Notes: generated by a model from the sequence alone, not told the origin. 64,000 bases of DNA from Maritalea sp051251695 (GCF_051251695.1 NZ_JBPOEU010000008.1:62001-126000); one strand, 5' to 3'; shown: positions 1-8,831, numbered from the stretch's first letter. Translations and numbers: made by a program.

Positions 1-456
1 TCAAATCCAGAAATGAAATCAAAAATTCGTGTCGCAGCGGAAGAAGAAGAACTTAGCTTTTACGAAGGACGCGCCGGTGAAGAATGGCTGCGCGCCCTAA
101 AGCCAATTGGTACTGATCCCGAAAAACCGTTTTTGGAAACGGCACCTTGGTTGATCAGTATTTTTGGGCAACGCCGGTCAATTGGCGCCGACGGCCAAAA
201 ATACAAGAACTATTATGTGCCAGAGTCAGTTTCGATTGCTACAGGGTTCTTGTTGTTGGCTTTACACGAAGCTGGGCTGGTCTCGCTAACCCACACGCCG
301 AATCCCATGAGCTTTTTGACAAAGCTTTGCGATCGGCCGTCAACTGACAAACCATATATTTTGCTTGTTGTTGGGTATCCGGCGGCTGACGCGAGAATTC
401 CCAAACATGCGATGCAGAAAAAGCCTCTCCAGGAGATTTCAACATTCTTTGAGTAA
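1..456 (+). CDS. Nitroreductase-like FMN protein, C-terminal part
   Basis: The frame is open from the first base of the window, so the true start lies upstream and only about the last 151 residues are present. The visible part resembles the C-terminal half of the nitroreductase/BluB-like fold: an APWLI strand, a KNYYVPESV segment, a helix that reads ATGFLLLALHEAGL, then THTPNPM and a final YILLVVGYP strand. Family members bind FMN and reduce nitro, quinone or halogenated substrates with NAD(P)H. The substrate cannot be told from this fragment. A strong hairpin with a T-run follows the stop codon, so the transcript probably ends here. The family call is fairly safe; the specific function is unknown. 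Confidence 0.75.
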   Translation, partial: SNPEMKSKIRVAAEEEELSFYEGRAGEEWLRALKPIGTDPEKPFLETAPWLISIFGQRRSIGADGQKYKNYYVPESVSIATGFLLLALHEAGLVSLTHTPNPMSFLTKLCDRPSTDKPYILLVVGYPAADARIPKHAMQKKPLQEISTFFE

Positions 457-490
457 TCGCAAAATTGCTTTAGGCGTTGAAATTGAAGTG

Positions 491-523
491 AAAAAGGTCA
501 GCTCTGGACGGCTGGCCTTTTTT
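491..523 (+). terminator. Rho-independent terminator after the nitroreductase-like gene
   Basis: A 12-base left arm (491-502) pairs with 511-522 across a 7-base loop, with one wobble pair. The A-rich left arm and the T-run on the right give the classic shape. It lies 35 bases after the stop codon. Confidence 0.8.
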
Positions 524-558
524 GCGTTTCATCATTGTCGTTAGGCCAGGCACCAAAA

Positions 559-1434
559 TTACATATTTGCAAATTTATGGACCAAGAAATCGATGAAAAC
601 GCGCGTCTTTAGGGCTAGGCGACGCCGATGTGGGTAAAGAACGTAAAGCGGTGTTGTTTCCTCAGCAAGGCCTGGAAGAAGAACTTTAAGTTTTCCCTCT
701 TTTACTGAATCTTTGACGATGAAGTTGGGCAGGTAAGCCATTCCAACGCCTGCTTCCGTCATCCGCAAAATTGCTTCGCCGTTGTTGGAACGTGCGCGCT
801 CAAATTCTGAATTTGTTCGAATCGATTGCCAAACTGGTGTAGCGGTACGCAAGGTATAACCGATCGACGGCCAATGTTTGAGGCCATCAACGGTTGATGG
901 TTCACCGCCCATTTTTTCGATGAGATTTGGTGCAGCAACAATAATATGTTTTGTCTCGGCAAATTTACGAACAATTAGGGAGTCAGAACCAGTTGCCCCG
1001 ATCCTGATGGCGAGATCCATGCCTTGTTCAACAATATCGACAAATCTATCACTGAGTTGAATATCCACCTGAACCTTGGGGTGCTTTTCCATGAATTCAG
1101 GTAGTAGTGGGGTGATCCGCTGTGTTCCAAATGTCATTGGAGAACTAATGCGCAGGAGGCCCTGAGGTTCAAGACCCTTTTCGGCAAAGCGACTTTCAAT
1201 CTCAGCATTCTGCTCCAAAATGGCGCGACAATGCTCTAAATATTCTGCTCCAACTTCCGTCAGAGATACTTTACGAGTTGTTCGATTGAGCAACCGGACA
1301 TCGAGGCGTTCTTCTAAAAGACTTAGTGTTCGAGACACAATTGCCTTCGAGCATCCAAGCTTATCAGCTGCTGCTGTTATTCCGCTATTTTCAGCAACTG
1401 CCACGAATGTTTGCATTGCATTGAGCATGTCCAT
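559..1434 (-). CDS. LysR-family transcriptional regulator
   Basis: This 291-residue protein has the standard LysR size and layout. A winged helix-turn-helix lies at about residues 3-62 (helix pair around TAAADKLGCSKAIVSRTLSLLEE, then a wing reading LNRTTRKVSLTE), followed by a substrate-binding domain from about residue 92. The recognition helix and the RTTRKVSLTEVG wing resemble the large group of proteobacterial LysR proteins that often control a neighbouring oxidoreductase. The inducer is not predictable. A purine-rich Shine-Dalgarno (AAGGGTGA) precedes the ATG. It converges on the nitroreductase-like gene and its own promoter must lie in the 308-base gap beyond 1434. The target could be any nearby gene. 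Confidence 0.9.
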   Translation of the reverse strand: MDMLNAMQTFVAVAENSGITAAADKLGCSKAIVSRTLSLLEERLDVRLLNRTTRKVSLTEVGAEYLEHCRAILEQNAEIESRFAEKGLEPQGLLRISSPMTFGTQRITPLLPEFMEKHPKVQVDIQLSDRFVDIVEQGMDLAIRIGATGSDSLIVRKFAETKHIIVAAPNLIEKMGGEPSTVDGLKHWPSIGYTLRTATPVWQSIRTNSEFERARSNNGEAILRMTEAGVGMAYLPNFIVKDSVKEGKLKVLLPGLAEETTPLYVLYPHRRRLALKTRVFIDFLVHKFANM

Positions 1435-1742
1435 TTTATCACCCTTTCAAACAAACCTCCGCTTTTTAATATATTAACATCAAATTTATGAACGGTCGTC
1501 AATTGCGTAAAATGACCGACCGGATTTGCACTGAATTTTTTTATTATATTTAATAATAGGTTATGCGAAATTGTCTTCATTGTTGTTAACTAGAATAAGG
1601 TCTGTACCATCGCGTATACGTAAAATCCACTAGTTTCATTAACCAGCGGGTAAATTGCTTTCATATCCATGAATTTGAAACGTCAAAGCCGACACGCTTT
1701 TTTTTAACGTGCCGGCTTTCAAGATGGATCAGTTTTTGTTTT
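1435..1742. other. 308-base intergenic region between LysR gene and ald
   Basis: This AT-rich stretch holds the upstream region of the LysR gene on its left and the 3' hairpin of ald (1685-1719) on its right. No open frame with a ribosome binding site and no RNA gene was recognised. An imperfect CGGTC/GACCG pair near 1492-1520 could be part of a LysR site, but it is too weak to call. Confidence 0.5.
1685..1719 (-). terminator. Hairpin after ald, probable terminator
   Basis: Twelve-base arms at 1685-1696 and 1708-1719 pair with one position that is G-T wobble only when read on the minus strand, which fits transcription of ald. The right arm ends in CTTT but there is no long T-run, so it could also simply protect the 3' end. 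Confidence 0.55.
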
Positions 1743-2858
1743 TTAGTTTAAGAAAGTGTCTGCATTCACATAGTCATAACCCAGATCGATAGCTACTGGT
1801 TCGCATGTGACTTTACCTTCACACACGTTCAGACCGTTTTTCAGATGTGAGTCGTCTTTCAGGGCCTTTTTCCAACCCTTGTTTGCGATTTGTACGGCGT
1901 GATGCAGCGTTGAGTTGTTTAATGCATATGTTGATGTACGAGCCACGGCTCCAGGCATATTTGCCACACAGTAATGAACGACATCATCAACAACATATGT
2001 TGGCTCTGCATGGGTTGTGGCTTTTGATGTTTCAAAGCAACCGCCTTGGTCAATGGCCACGTCCACCAAAACAGCGCCAGCTTGCATGGTTTTTAACATC
2101 TCGCGGCTGACAAGTTTGGGTGCTGATGCACCTGGAACAAGGACAGCTCCGATTACGAGATCTGCGGTCGCTACGAGCTCTTCCAACGCTGCTTTTGTGG
2201 AGTAAATCACTTTAGCACTGGCTTCAAAGTGGTTGGACAAACGCTCCAGCTGTGAAGGGTTTCGATCGAGTATCGTTACGTCGGCATGCATGCCAACGGC
2301 CATCTGTGCTGCGTTAAAACCAACAACGCCGCCGCCAACAACAATCACCTTTGCAGGAGCAACGCCGGGTACGCCGCCCATCAAGACACCGCGCCCGCCG
2401 TGTGCCTTTTCCAGTGCTGCTGCGCCAGCTTGAATGGACATACGCCCAGCAACTTGGCTCATGGGCTTCAGAAGCGGAAGTCCGCCTTGATTGTCAGTTA
2501 CGGTTTCATAGGCAATGCAAATCGCGCCGCTATCGACCAAATCCTTTGTTTGTTCTGGATCAGGAGCAAGGTGAAGATATGTATAAAGAATTTGACCTGG
2601 TTTGAGCATGGCCCGTTCTGCTGGTTGGGGCTCTTTTACTTTCACGATCATCTCTGCGGTGTCGAACACTTCTGCTGCTGTCGATAAGACTTTTGCGCCA
2701 GCCGCAGTATAAACTTCGTCAGCCGCGCCAATGCCGGCACCAGCTTGTGTTTGGACAAAAAGTTCGTGACCATGTGCCACAAGTTCGGCAACGCTCTCTG
2801 GCGTTAGGCCGACCCGATATTCATGATTTTTAATTTCCTTTGGAACACCAATGCGCAT
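1743..2858 (-). CDS. ald: Alanine dehydrogenase
   Basis: NAD-dependent alanine dehydrogenase interconverts L-alanine and pyruvate plus ammonia, letting the cell use alanine as carbon and nitrogen source or make it for peptidoglycan. The 371-residue length is typical. Key residues sit where the family has them: R15, K75 (IVKVKEP) and H96 (YTYLHLAPD) for substrate binding and catalysis, a Rossmann NAD site in VIVVGGGVVGFNAA at about 172-185, and a DVAIDQGG loop near 267-274. The ATG has a very strong Shine-Dalgarno (GGAGGAGG). It is divergent from an Lrp/AsnC-type regulator, with a perfect palindrome in the shared promoter region, the usual arrangement for an alanine-responsive regulator controlling ald. 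Confidence 0.97.
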   Translation of the reverse strand: MRIGVPKEIKNHEYRVGLTPESVAELVAHGHELFVQTQAGAGIGAADEVYTAAGAKVLSTAAEVFDTAEMIVKVKEPQPAERAMLKPGQILYTYLHLAPDPEQTKDLVDSGAICIAYETVTDNQGGLPLLKPMSQVAGRMSIQAGAAALEKAHGGRGVLMGGVPGVAPAKVIVVGGGVVGFNAAQMAVGMHADVTILDRNPSQLERLSNHFEASAKVIYSTKAALEELVATADLVIGAVLVPGASAPKLVSREMLKTMQAGAVLVDVAIDQGGCFETSKATTHAEPTYVVDDVVHYCVANMPGAVARTSTYALNNSTLHHAVQIANKGWKKALKDDSHLKNGLNVCEGKVTCEPVAIDLGYDYVNADTFLN

Positions 2859-2882
2859 TTTAAAACCTCCTCCAGTGTTGAT

Positions 2883-2903
2883 TTCATAAAAGTGTATTAT
2901 GAA
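2883..2903. promoter_or_regulatory. Palindrome in the ald/Lrp divergent promoter region
   Basis: Perfect 7-base arms TTCATAA (2883-2889) and TTATGAA (2897-2903) are separated by 7 bases. The site lies 25 bases from the ald start and 80 from the regulator start. Its size and AT-rich dyad fit Lrp/AsnC operators. Assignment to the adjacent regulator is inference. Confidence 0.55.
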
Positions 2904-2983
2904 GTGGGGTGGAGAAATTTGCGGATATCATCTAAAACGGACTGATATTAGGAGATAATCCAAGAATTTGGGAGAATATCAGG

Positions 2984-3445
2984 ATGATTGTGCTAGATCA
3001 GCTGGATCGTCGAATCTTACGCGCATTGCAAAAGGATTGCCGAATTCCGATGCATGAGCTCGGGGATGAAGTTGGTCTGTCCTCGTCAGCATGTCACCGC
3101 CGGGTAAAGCTGTTGGAGGAACGAGGGCTTATTTCTGGCTACCACGCCCATCTCAATTCAGACAAGTTGGGGTTTGGGATGAATTTTTATGTGGAAATTG
3201 TTCTAACCGATCAAAGCGAGGCAACGTTGAAGGAGTTTGAAGGAGCTGTACGTTCTGCCCCTGAGATTTTGGAATGTGCCTTGGTGGCCGGCGCCGCTGA
3301 CTATTTGTTGCGGCTTGTTTGCGAGGACGCCGAGGATTTTGAGCGTGTCCACAGAACACGTTTGTCTCGACTGCCGCATGTAACCAAAATTCAATCCAAT
3401 TTAGCGATCCGTGTCGTGAAGCCGCTAAGTGGCTTGCCCGTATAG
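2984..3445 (+). CDS. Lrp/AsnC-family regulator, probable regulator of ald
   Basis: A 153-residue protein with the two Lrp/AsnC domains: a helix-turn-helix at about residues 5-50 (LDRRILRALQKDCRIPMHEL, then GLSSSACHRRVKLLEE) and a C-terminal ligand-binding RAM-type domain from about 65 on (ECALVAGAADYLLRLVC). These proteins form octamers that sense an amino acid. Its divergent position next to ald makes L-alanine the likely effector, as with AldR-type regulators. The ATG follows a weak purine stretch (GGGAGAATATCAGG). There are no changes in length or motif to suggest loss of function. The family is certain; the ligand is inferred from context. Confidence 0.92.
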   Translation: MIVLDQLDRRILRALQKDCRIPMHELGDEVGLSSSACHRRVKLLEERGLISGYHAHLNSDKLGFGMNFYVEIVLTDQSEATLKEFEGAVRSAPEILECALVAGAADYLLRLVCEDAEDFERVHRTRLSRLPHVTKIQSNLAIRVVKPLSGLPV

Positions 3446-3605
3446 CAATCAGTTCGATTAAGCCCTGATTGAGAAAAAATGGAGCATAGTGTGCCCCCAC
3501 AAATGTAAAGGGTTCTTGTTTTCATCGCTCAACCATTGCCCAAGCAGCTCGTTTCGCTTAACAGGGTGCAAACCAATTTTACTTGTTTTCGGAGCTGCAC
3601 ATTTC

Positions 3606-5261
3606 ATGGCACGGCAATTCATCTATCACATGCATGGCATGTCCAAGACCTATTCTGGTGGCAAGAAGGTTCTGGATAACATTCACCTAAGCTTTTACCC
3701 TGACGCCAAGATTGGTGTGCTGGGGCCTAACGGTTCTGGTAAATCAACGCTTCTCAAAATCATGGCAGGCCTAGACACTGAGTTTCAAGGTGAAGCTTGG
3801 GTCGCAGAAGGCGCTAAAGTTGGCTATTTGCCGCAAGAGCCACAACTTGACGCGAGCCTCGATGTCAAAGGCAACGTGATGCTTGGGGTGAAAGAAAAGC
3901 AGGACATCATCGAGCGTTATAACGAATTGATGATGAACTATTCTGAAGAGACCGCCGATGAAGGCGCTGCGCTTCAGGATCAGATCGACGCTGAAAATCT
4001 ATGGGATTTGGACAGTAAAGTAGAAATGGCGATGGAAGCGCTTCGTTGCCCTCCGGGTGATGCTTCGGTTGAAAACCTTTCTGGTGGTGAAGCACGTCGT
4101 GTTGCGCTGTGCCAATTGCTGTTGGCTGCACCTGATCTTTTGTTGCTCGATGAGCCAACCAACCACTTGGATGCTGAAACAACATCATGGCTTGAAAAGC
4201 ACCTGCGCGAATATACTGGTTCCGTGTTGATCATTACCCACGATCGTTATTTCTTGGACAATGTTACGGGATGGATTTTGGAACTCGACCGTGGTCGTGG
4301 CATTCCATACGAAGGCAACTATTCAGCCTATCTTGGCCAAAAAGCGAAACGCTTTGCACAAGAAGGTCGTGAGGATGCTGCCCGTGAACGTGTATTGAAC
4401 CGCGAACAAGAGTGGATGGCCGCTTCGCCAAAAGCGCGTCAAACAAAGTCTAAAGCGCGTGTTAAAGCTTATGACGAGTTGGTGAAAGTCAACGAAGCGC
4501 GGACGCAGTCCAATAGCGCGCAAATCATTATTCCACCTGGCGAACGTCTTGGTGATCAGGTGATTGATGTTGAGGGTTTGAACAAAGGCTTTGGCGACCG
4601 ATTGTTGATTGAGGATTTGAACTTCAAGCTACCCGCTGGTGGTATTGTTGGCATTATCGGCCCCAACGGCGCGGGTAAATCAACGCTTTTCAAAATGCTC
4701 ACTGGTCAAGAACAACCTGACGGTGGTTCCATTACCATTGGGGACACGGTGAAACTCGGCTATGTTGATCAAAGCCGTGATGCGCTTGATGCCAACAAAA
4801 CGGTCTGGGAAGAAATTTCTGAAGGCAATGATATCATCATGCTTGGCAAGCGTGAAATGAACAGCCGTGCCTACACGTCGACGTTTAACTTTAAGGGTGG
4901 CGATCAGCAGCAAAAAGTTGGATCCCTGTCTGGTGGGCAACGTAACCGCGTACATTTGGCAAAAATGTTGAAGTCGGGTTCGAACGTTCTACTGCTCGAT
5001 GAACCAACCAACGATTTGGACACCGAAACACTTTCCGCGCTGGAAGAAGCGTTGGAAGAGTTTGCTGGTTGCGCTGTGGTGATTTCTCACGATCGGATGT
5101 TCTTGGATCGCTTGGCGACACATATGTTATCGTTTGAAGGCGACAGCCACGTTGAATGGTTTGAAGGCAATTTCGCTGAATATGAAGCCGACAAAATCCG
5201 CCGCTTAGGCGCGGATTCGGTTAACCCAAAACGGGTGACGTACAAGCCGTTGACGCGATAG
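3606..5261 (+). CDS. ettA: Energy-dependent translational throttle protein EttA (ABC-F)
   Basis: An ABC-F ATPase without membrane segments, which binds the ribosomal E site and gates the first elongation steps according to the ATP/ADP ratio. It has two ABC cassettes: Walker A GPNGSGKST at about 40-48 with signature LSGGEA, and a second Walker A GPNGAGKST with signature LSGGQRNR. The inter-domain linker carries the charged helices typical of EttA. The ATG at 3606 gives 551 residues beginning MARQFIYHMHGM, matching the usual EttA length (about 555). A longer frame from a GTG at 3489 would add 39 residues with no resemblance to the family, so it was not used. No clear Shine-Dalgarno precedes 3606. 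A terminator follows. Confidence 0.95.
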   Translation: MARQFIYHMHGMSKTYSGGKKVLDNIHLSFYPDAKIGVLGPNGSGKSTLLKIMAGLDTEFQGEAWVAEGAKVGYLPQEPQLDASLDVKGNVMLGVKEKQDIIERYNELMMNYSEETADEGAALQDQIDAENLWDLDSKVEMAMEALRCPPGDASVENLSGGEARRVALCQLLLAAPDLLLLDEPTNHLDAETTSWLEKHLREYTGSVLIITHDRYFLDNVTGWILELDRGRGIPYEGNYSAYLGQKAKRFAQEGREDAARERVLNREQEWMAASPKARQTKSKARVKAYDELVKVNEARTQSNSAQIIIPPGERLGDQVIDVEGLNKGFGDRLLIEDLNFKLPAGGIVGIIGPNGAGKSTLFKMLTGQEQPDGGSITIGDTVKLGYVDQSRDALDANKTVWEEISEGNDIIMLGKREMNSRAYTSTFNFKGGDQQQKVGSLSGGQRNRVHLAKMLKSGSNVLLLDEPTNDLDTETLSALEEALEEFAGCAVVISHDRMFLDRLATHMLSFEGDSHVEWFEGNFAEYEADKIRRLGADSVNPKRVTYKPLTR

Positions 5262-5334
5262 GTTGGTTGCTGGATACATCAGCCTTTATGTCTGAACCGT
5301 TTTGGATAAGGCATTGGACTGGATGACGAATTGG

Positions 5335-5374
5335 ATTGGGCAGGAGCAGCAATTGCTTCTGCCCAATTGCTTTT
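5335..5374 (+). terminator. Hairpin after ettA
   Basis: A 14-base stem (5335-5348 with 5354-5367, one wobble) with a 5-base loop is followed by a short T-run at 5371-5374. It lies about 75 bases after the stop codon. Confidence 0.65.
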
Positions 5375-5485
5375 GCTGATCAGGCGTAACCAATTTATGT
5401 TTGTGCAACTGAATTAGTGTTGCTTTGTATACTGCCCAAATCCGACGACTCATATATTCTAATGCGACAGGTTAGGGGCAAACGC

Positions 5486-6289
5486 ATGGCGAATTTTCAA
5501 TTATCCGTAGATGGCGGTACGATTTTTGGCGTCAGCCAAGGTGAGGGATTGCCCGTTGTTTTTCTACATGCGGGCGTCACGGATTGCAGAATGTGGCAGC
5601 CGCAGCTCGACAATTTGGATGTCGATGTTCACGCCATCGCTTACGACAGACGTGGGTTTGGACAAACTGTTAGCGATGATGTTGAATTCAATGAAATTGA
5701 CGATTTAGAAGCGGTGCTATCGCACTTCGGTGTTGGAGCTGCCATTTTTCTGGGTTGCTCACAGGGTGGCCGTTTGGCAATTGATTTTGCGTTGCGACAT
5801 CCTGATCAGACAGCTGGGCTTGTCTTGATTTCGAGTTCTGTTTCTGGCGCACCTTCGCCTGATCTTCCACCTGAATATGATCCCATATTGACGGCACTTG
5901 ATCACGCTGATCAAACGGACGATGTTGATCAAATCAATCTTATCGAAGCCCACGCTTGGCTTGACGGTCCTCTGCAACAAAGTGGTCGCGTGGACGGTGC
6001 TTTGCGGGAACTGTTTTTGCAAATGAATGAGCAAGCGCTTCGCCATGCCGATTTACCTCAAGAAGAAGACCGAGACGAGGCATGGGAATTGTTGGATCAA
6101 GTCAATGCGCCCACACTGCTTGTTTGTGGAGAGCATGATTTTGCCCATGTAATTGAGCGGCATTCCATTCTGGCCGACGAGCTTATTAATTCCGCTGACG
6201 TCATGATTGAAGGCTGTGCTCACCTGTTGAGCATGGAGCGGCCTGACCTTTTCAATCCATTCTTATCGCAGTTTTTGGGCTCCTATTAG
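5486..6289 (+). CDS. Alpha/beta-fold hydrolase
   Basis: A 267-residue single-domain serine hydrolase. The nucleophile elbow GCSQGG puts Ser at residue 92, the oxyanion-hole motif is VVFLHAG at 24-30, the acid is probably D218 (VCGEHDF) and the catalytic His is H246 (GCAHLL). The ATG at 5486 was chosen because TTAGGGG lies 8 bases upstream; an upstream start at 5417 would add 23 residues lacking family similarity. It stands alone between ettA and rarD, so context gives no substrate. It could act on esters, lactones or C-C bonded ring-cleavage products. The fold is certain and the substrate unknown. Confidence 0.88.
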   Translation: MANFQLSVDGGTIFGVSQGEGLPVVFLHAGVTDCRMWQPQLDNLDVDVHAIAYDRRGFGQTVSDDVEFNEIDDLEAVLSHFGVGAAIFLGCSQGGRLAIDFALRHPDQTAGLVLISSSVSGAPSPDLPPEYDPILTALDHADQTDDVDQINLIEAHAWLDGPLQQSGRVDGALRELFLQMNEQALRHADLPQEEDRDEAWELLDQVNAPTLLVCGEHDFAHVIERHSILADELINSADVMIEGCAHLLSMERPDLFNPFLSQFLGSY

Positions 6290-6392
6290 TTGATCGATCA
6301 ATCTTGGTGATCATCGCCATTGATTTGTTTTGTTGGTTTCGAGCTTGCTCGCGTGGTAGCTTTCTTCTCCTACCGCATAAAGAGACACTCGA

Positions 6393-7307
6393 ATGACAGA
6401 TGAGAATGCCGCGCGCGAGACAAAACTCGGCGGAATAAGTGCTGTTTCTGCCTATATTTTGTGGGGCATAGCACCGCTTTATTTCAAGCTGGTGGGTGAT
6501 ATCAGCGTTTATACAATTATTGCGCACCGGGTGATTTGGGCTGCGCTTTTTGTCGCTTTGTTTCTCATAATGGTCAATAGAATTAGGGAGATATTGCCGA
6601 TCTTCCAATCGAAAAAGTCGATGGTTTGGCTTGTCTTTTCAACAATCACGATCACGGTGAATTGGGGGCTCTTTGTTTGGGCCGTCGACAATGATCAATT
6701 GCTGGCCGTCAGTTTTGGCTATTTCATCAATCCTTTGGTCAATGTGGCCATTGGGATGGTGCTTTTGGGTGAACGGCAAAACAAGCTGCAAGCCCTCGCG
6801 ATTGGAATTGCGGTGATTGCCGTCGCTATTCAAGCCGTTGGCCTCGGGGGACTGCCCTGGATTTCGCTAACACTGGCATTCAGTTTCGGGTTTTACAGTT
6901 ATTTTCGTAAAACAGTAGAAGTTGGTGCGGCGCCTGGTTTGTTGATTGAAACACTATTGTTGGTGCCATTTGCGGTGGTGCTTCTGATTTGGTTGGGGCC
7001 GACCAACCCTATTCCTGTTGGCGACAGCACACCTTCAATCTGGGTTTTGTTGATGTTGCTTGGGCCAGTAACTGCGATACCGCTCGTTCTTTTTTCTATC
7101 GGTGCTCGGCGTTTGCGCCTGACGACAATGGGTATCTTTCAATATATCGCGCCTTCAATTCATTTCATAATGGCTGTTTGGTTGCTTGGTGAGCCGCTTG
7201 GCCAATTGCGGTTATTGAGCTTTGTTTTGATTTGGGTATCGTTGGCAGTATTCACCTATGATTCTGTTTCCAGACAGGCAAAAATAAGAAAAGCGAAGCG
7301 AACATGA
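6393..7307 (+). CDS. rarD: RarD-type EamA/DMT-family transporter
   Basis: A 304-residue inner-membrane protein with about ten hydrophobic helices in two EamA repeats. The start of the first helix (LGGISAVSAYILWGIAPLYFK) is characteristic of RarD, a drug/metabolite transporter subgroup first linked to chloramphenicol sensitivity, whose physiological substrate is not settled. A lysine- and arginine-rich tail (RQAKIRKAKRT) is presumably cytoplasmic. The stop overlaps the start of the following MOSC gene by 4 bases, so the two are very likely co-translated. The RarD subgroup call is good, the function only general. Confidence 0.85.
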   Translation: MTDENAARETKLGGISAVSAYILWGIAPLYFKLVGDISVYTIIAHRVIWAALFVALFLIMVNRIREILPIFQSKKSMVWLVFSTITITVNWGLFVWAVDNDQLLAVSFGYFINPLVNVAIGMVLLGERQNKLQALAIGIAVIAVAIQAVGLGGLPWISLTLAFSFGFYSYFRKTVEVGAAPGLLIETLLLVPFAVVLLIWLGPTNPIPVGDSTPSIWVLLMLLGPVTAIPLVLFSIGARRLRLTTMGIFQYIAPSIHFIMAVWLLGEPLGQLRLLSFVLIWVSLAVFTYDSVSRQAKIRKAKRT

Positions 7308-7882
7308 CGAGCATTGGCGCACAAAAACTTATCGGAAAACTCGAGGGACTATTTATAGCCGACGGGGAAGGTTTTGTTTCGCGACCTGTTGATCAAATTG
7401 AGTTGGATTTCAACGGTATTATTGGCGACCATCATCATGGACTTACGCGTAAGTCGGGTGGTCGAGAGCCTTGGTACAAGCGCGGTACTGAGATGCGCAA
7501 TGAGCGTCATATTTCAATTCTGTCGCAAGAAGAACTGGCAGAAATTGGTGATGCGTTAAACTTGGACGAATTAGATGTGGGGCGGATCGGTGCAAATTTT
7601 GTCACCAAGGACATTCCCAACCTGTCCCGCGTGCCGTCACGCACTTTGTTCTTTTTCCCCTCCGGTGCCGTGGTACGCATTGATGGCTATAATGCGCCTT
7701 GTAAGATCTCCGGTAAAAGCCTGCAGGACGCGCAAGAAGGCCGCGACGATATCGAGTTTGGATTTGTCAAAGCGGCAAAAACAACGCGCGGTATTGTCGG
7801 CTGGGTAGAACGTCCCGGCATCATCAATGTAGGTGATGAGATCAAGGTGCGCGTTTGGCCGCAGGAACTTTATGTTGTTTAG
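7304..7882 (+). CDS. MOSC-domain protein
   Basis: A 192-residue protein made of a MOSC (molybdenum cofactor sulfurase C-terminal) domain, a fold that carries sulfur or binds molybdenum cofactor ligands. The invariant cysteine is present in YNAPCKISGK at residue 133, and the N-terminal LFIADGEGF and GDHHHGLTRKSGGREP segments match stand-alone bacterial MOSC proteins. Its start is translationally coupled to rarD through an ATGA overlap. At its 3' end it overlaps the convergent oxyR by 41 bases. What it transfers sulfur to is not known; bacterial relatives include YiiM-like proteins that reduce N-hydroxylated bases. Confidence 0.85.
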   Translation: MTSIGAQKLIGKLEGLFIADGEGFVSRPVDQIELDFNGIIGDHHHGLTRKSGGREPWYKRGTEMRNERHISILSQEELAEIGDALNLDELDVGRIGANFVTKDIPNLSRVPSRTLFFFPSGAVVRIDGYNAPCKISGKSLQDAQEGRDDIEFGFVKAAKTTRGIVGWVERPGIINVGDEIKVRVWPQELYVV

Positions 7883-8795
7883 AGGGGAGTTCATTCTCTT
7901 CGACCAGGGTTTGTCGTCCAATGGTACTAACAATTTCCGCAATGTCCTGAAATACACTGGAAAGCGGCGAGGAACGTCGCCAGACCATTGAGATTACGCG
8001 TCCAGCTCCGGGTTGCTTTAGACTGATAAGGTTTAGTCGGTTGCCTTGCCCCTCACGACGTAAACTAATAGCCGGCAAAAGCGTCATGCCTAAGCCATTG
8101 GCAACCAGTTCTACTATTGTAGACAGGGACGTCGCAGCGAATGTCTTTTGCCCCAGGTCCGCGCCCAACCGACACGCATCAACCGTTTGATCACGCAGGC
8201 AATGACCTTCAGACAATAAAAGCATCTGTTCGCGTTCTACTTGAGACAAATCGACAGGTCCAACAATGTTGCTGGTTGGTGGTGTTGCCAGAACAAACGG
8301 ATCGGCAAAAAGTTGGGTTTGCACCAATCGCTCGTCATTTACATCAGTCGCCAATATGCCGAAATCGCATTCTCCGCTTTTCACCGCGCCTATTAGATCG
8401 TCTGTGGTTCTTTCGCTTGCAAAAAACCGAAGCGGGTCCATTTGGGTCACAAGTGCAGGCAGCAATGTCGGCAGCAAATAGGGCGCGACGGTGGGGATGA
8501 GTCCCATCGTTATGGTCATCTGCATCTGATTGGGATTGCGGGCGAACTGTTCTTCCAACTCAGTTGTGAGGCCTGAAATTCGCTTGATATCTTTAAGAAA
8601 GAGTTTGCCACGCGGTGTGGGGAGTACAGTTTTTCCCGTACGTTCGAATATCGCCCAGCCTAGATGTTCCTCAAGCAATGTAATCTGCTGAGAAAGCGCG
8701 GGCTGGGTGACAAAACAATCGTTTGCGGCGCGGCCAAAGTGGCGTTGGTGTTCTACCGCAAGCGCATAGCGCATTTGTTTTAGGGTTATCATCAT
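7842..8795 (-). CDS. oxyR: OxyR, hydrogen-peroxide-sensing LysR regulator
   Basis: A LysR-type activator that forms an intramolecular disulfide on exposure to peroxide and then switches on antioxidant genes. The helix-turn-helix lies at about residues 5-62. The redox pair is present as GHCLRDQTVDAC, which places the cysteines at residues 199 and 208, the same numbers and spacing as in Escherichia coli OxyR. This makes the sensor assignment firm. It is divergent from katA with a palindromic site between them. The protein extends about 12 residues past the E. coli length with a basic tail (KQHKVPAAKRAP). Its last 41 coding bases are antisense to the MOSC gene. Confidence 0.96.
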   Translation of the reverse strand: MMITLKQMRYALAVEHQRHFGRAANDCFVTQPALSQQITLLEEHLGWAIFERTGKTVLPTPRGKLFLKDIKRISGLTTELEEQFARNPNQMQMTITMGLIPTVAPYLLPTLLPALVTQMDPLRFFASERTTDDLIGAVKSGECDFGILATDVNDERLVQTQLFADPFVLATPPTSNIVGPVDLSQVEREQMLLLSEGHCLRDQTVDACRLGADLGQKTFAATSLSTIVELVANGLGMTLLPAISLRREGQGNRLNLISLKQPGAGRVISMVWRRSSPLSSVFQDIAEIVSTIGRQTLVEENELPSKQHKVPAAKRAP

Positions 8796-8805
8796 TAGAT
8801 TTTCT

Positions 8806-8831
8806 AATTGATTTGGTAATATTAATCAATT
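8806..8831. promoter_or_regulatory. Palindrome between oxyR and katA, candidate OxyR operator
   Basis: Perfect 8-base arms AATTGATT (8806-8813) and AATCAATT (8824-8831) flank a 10-base AT-rich spacer. It lies 11 bases from the oxyR start and 58 from the katA start, well placed for autorepression of oxyR and activation of katA. LysR proteins bind such interrupted dyads. That OxyR binds here is inferred. Confidence 0.6.
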
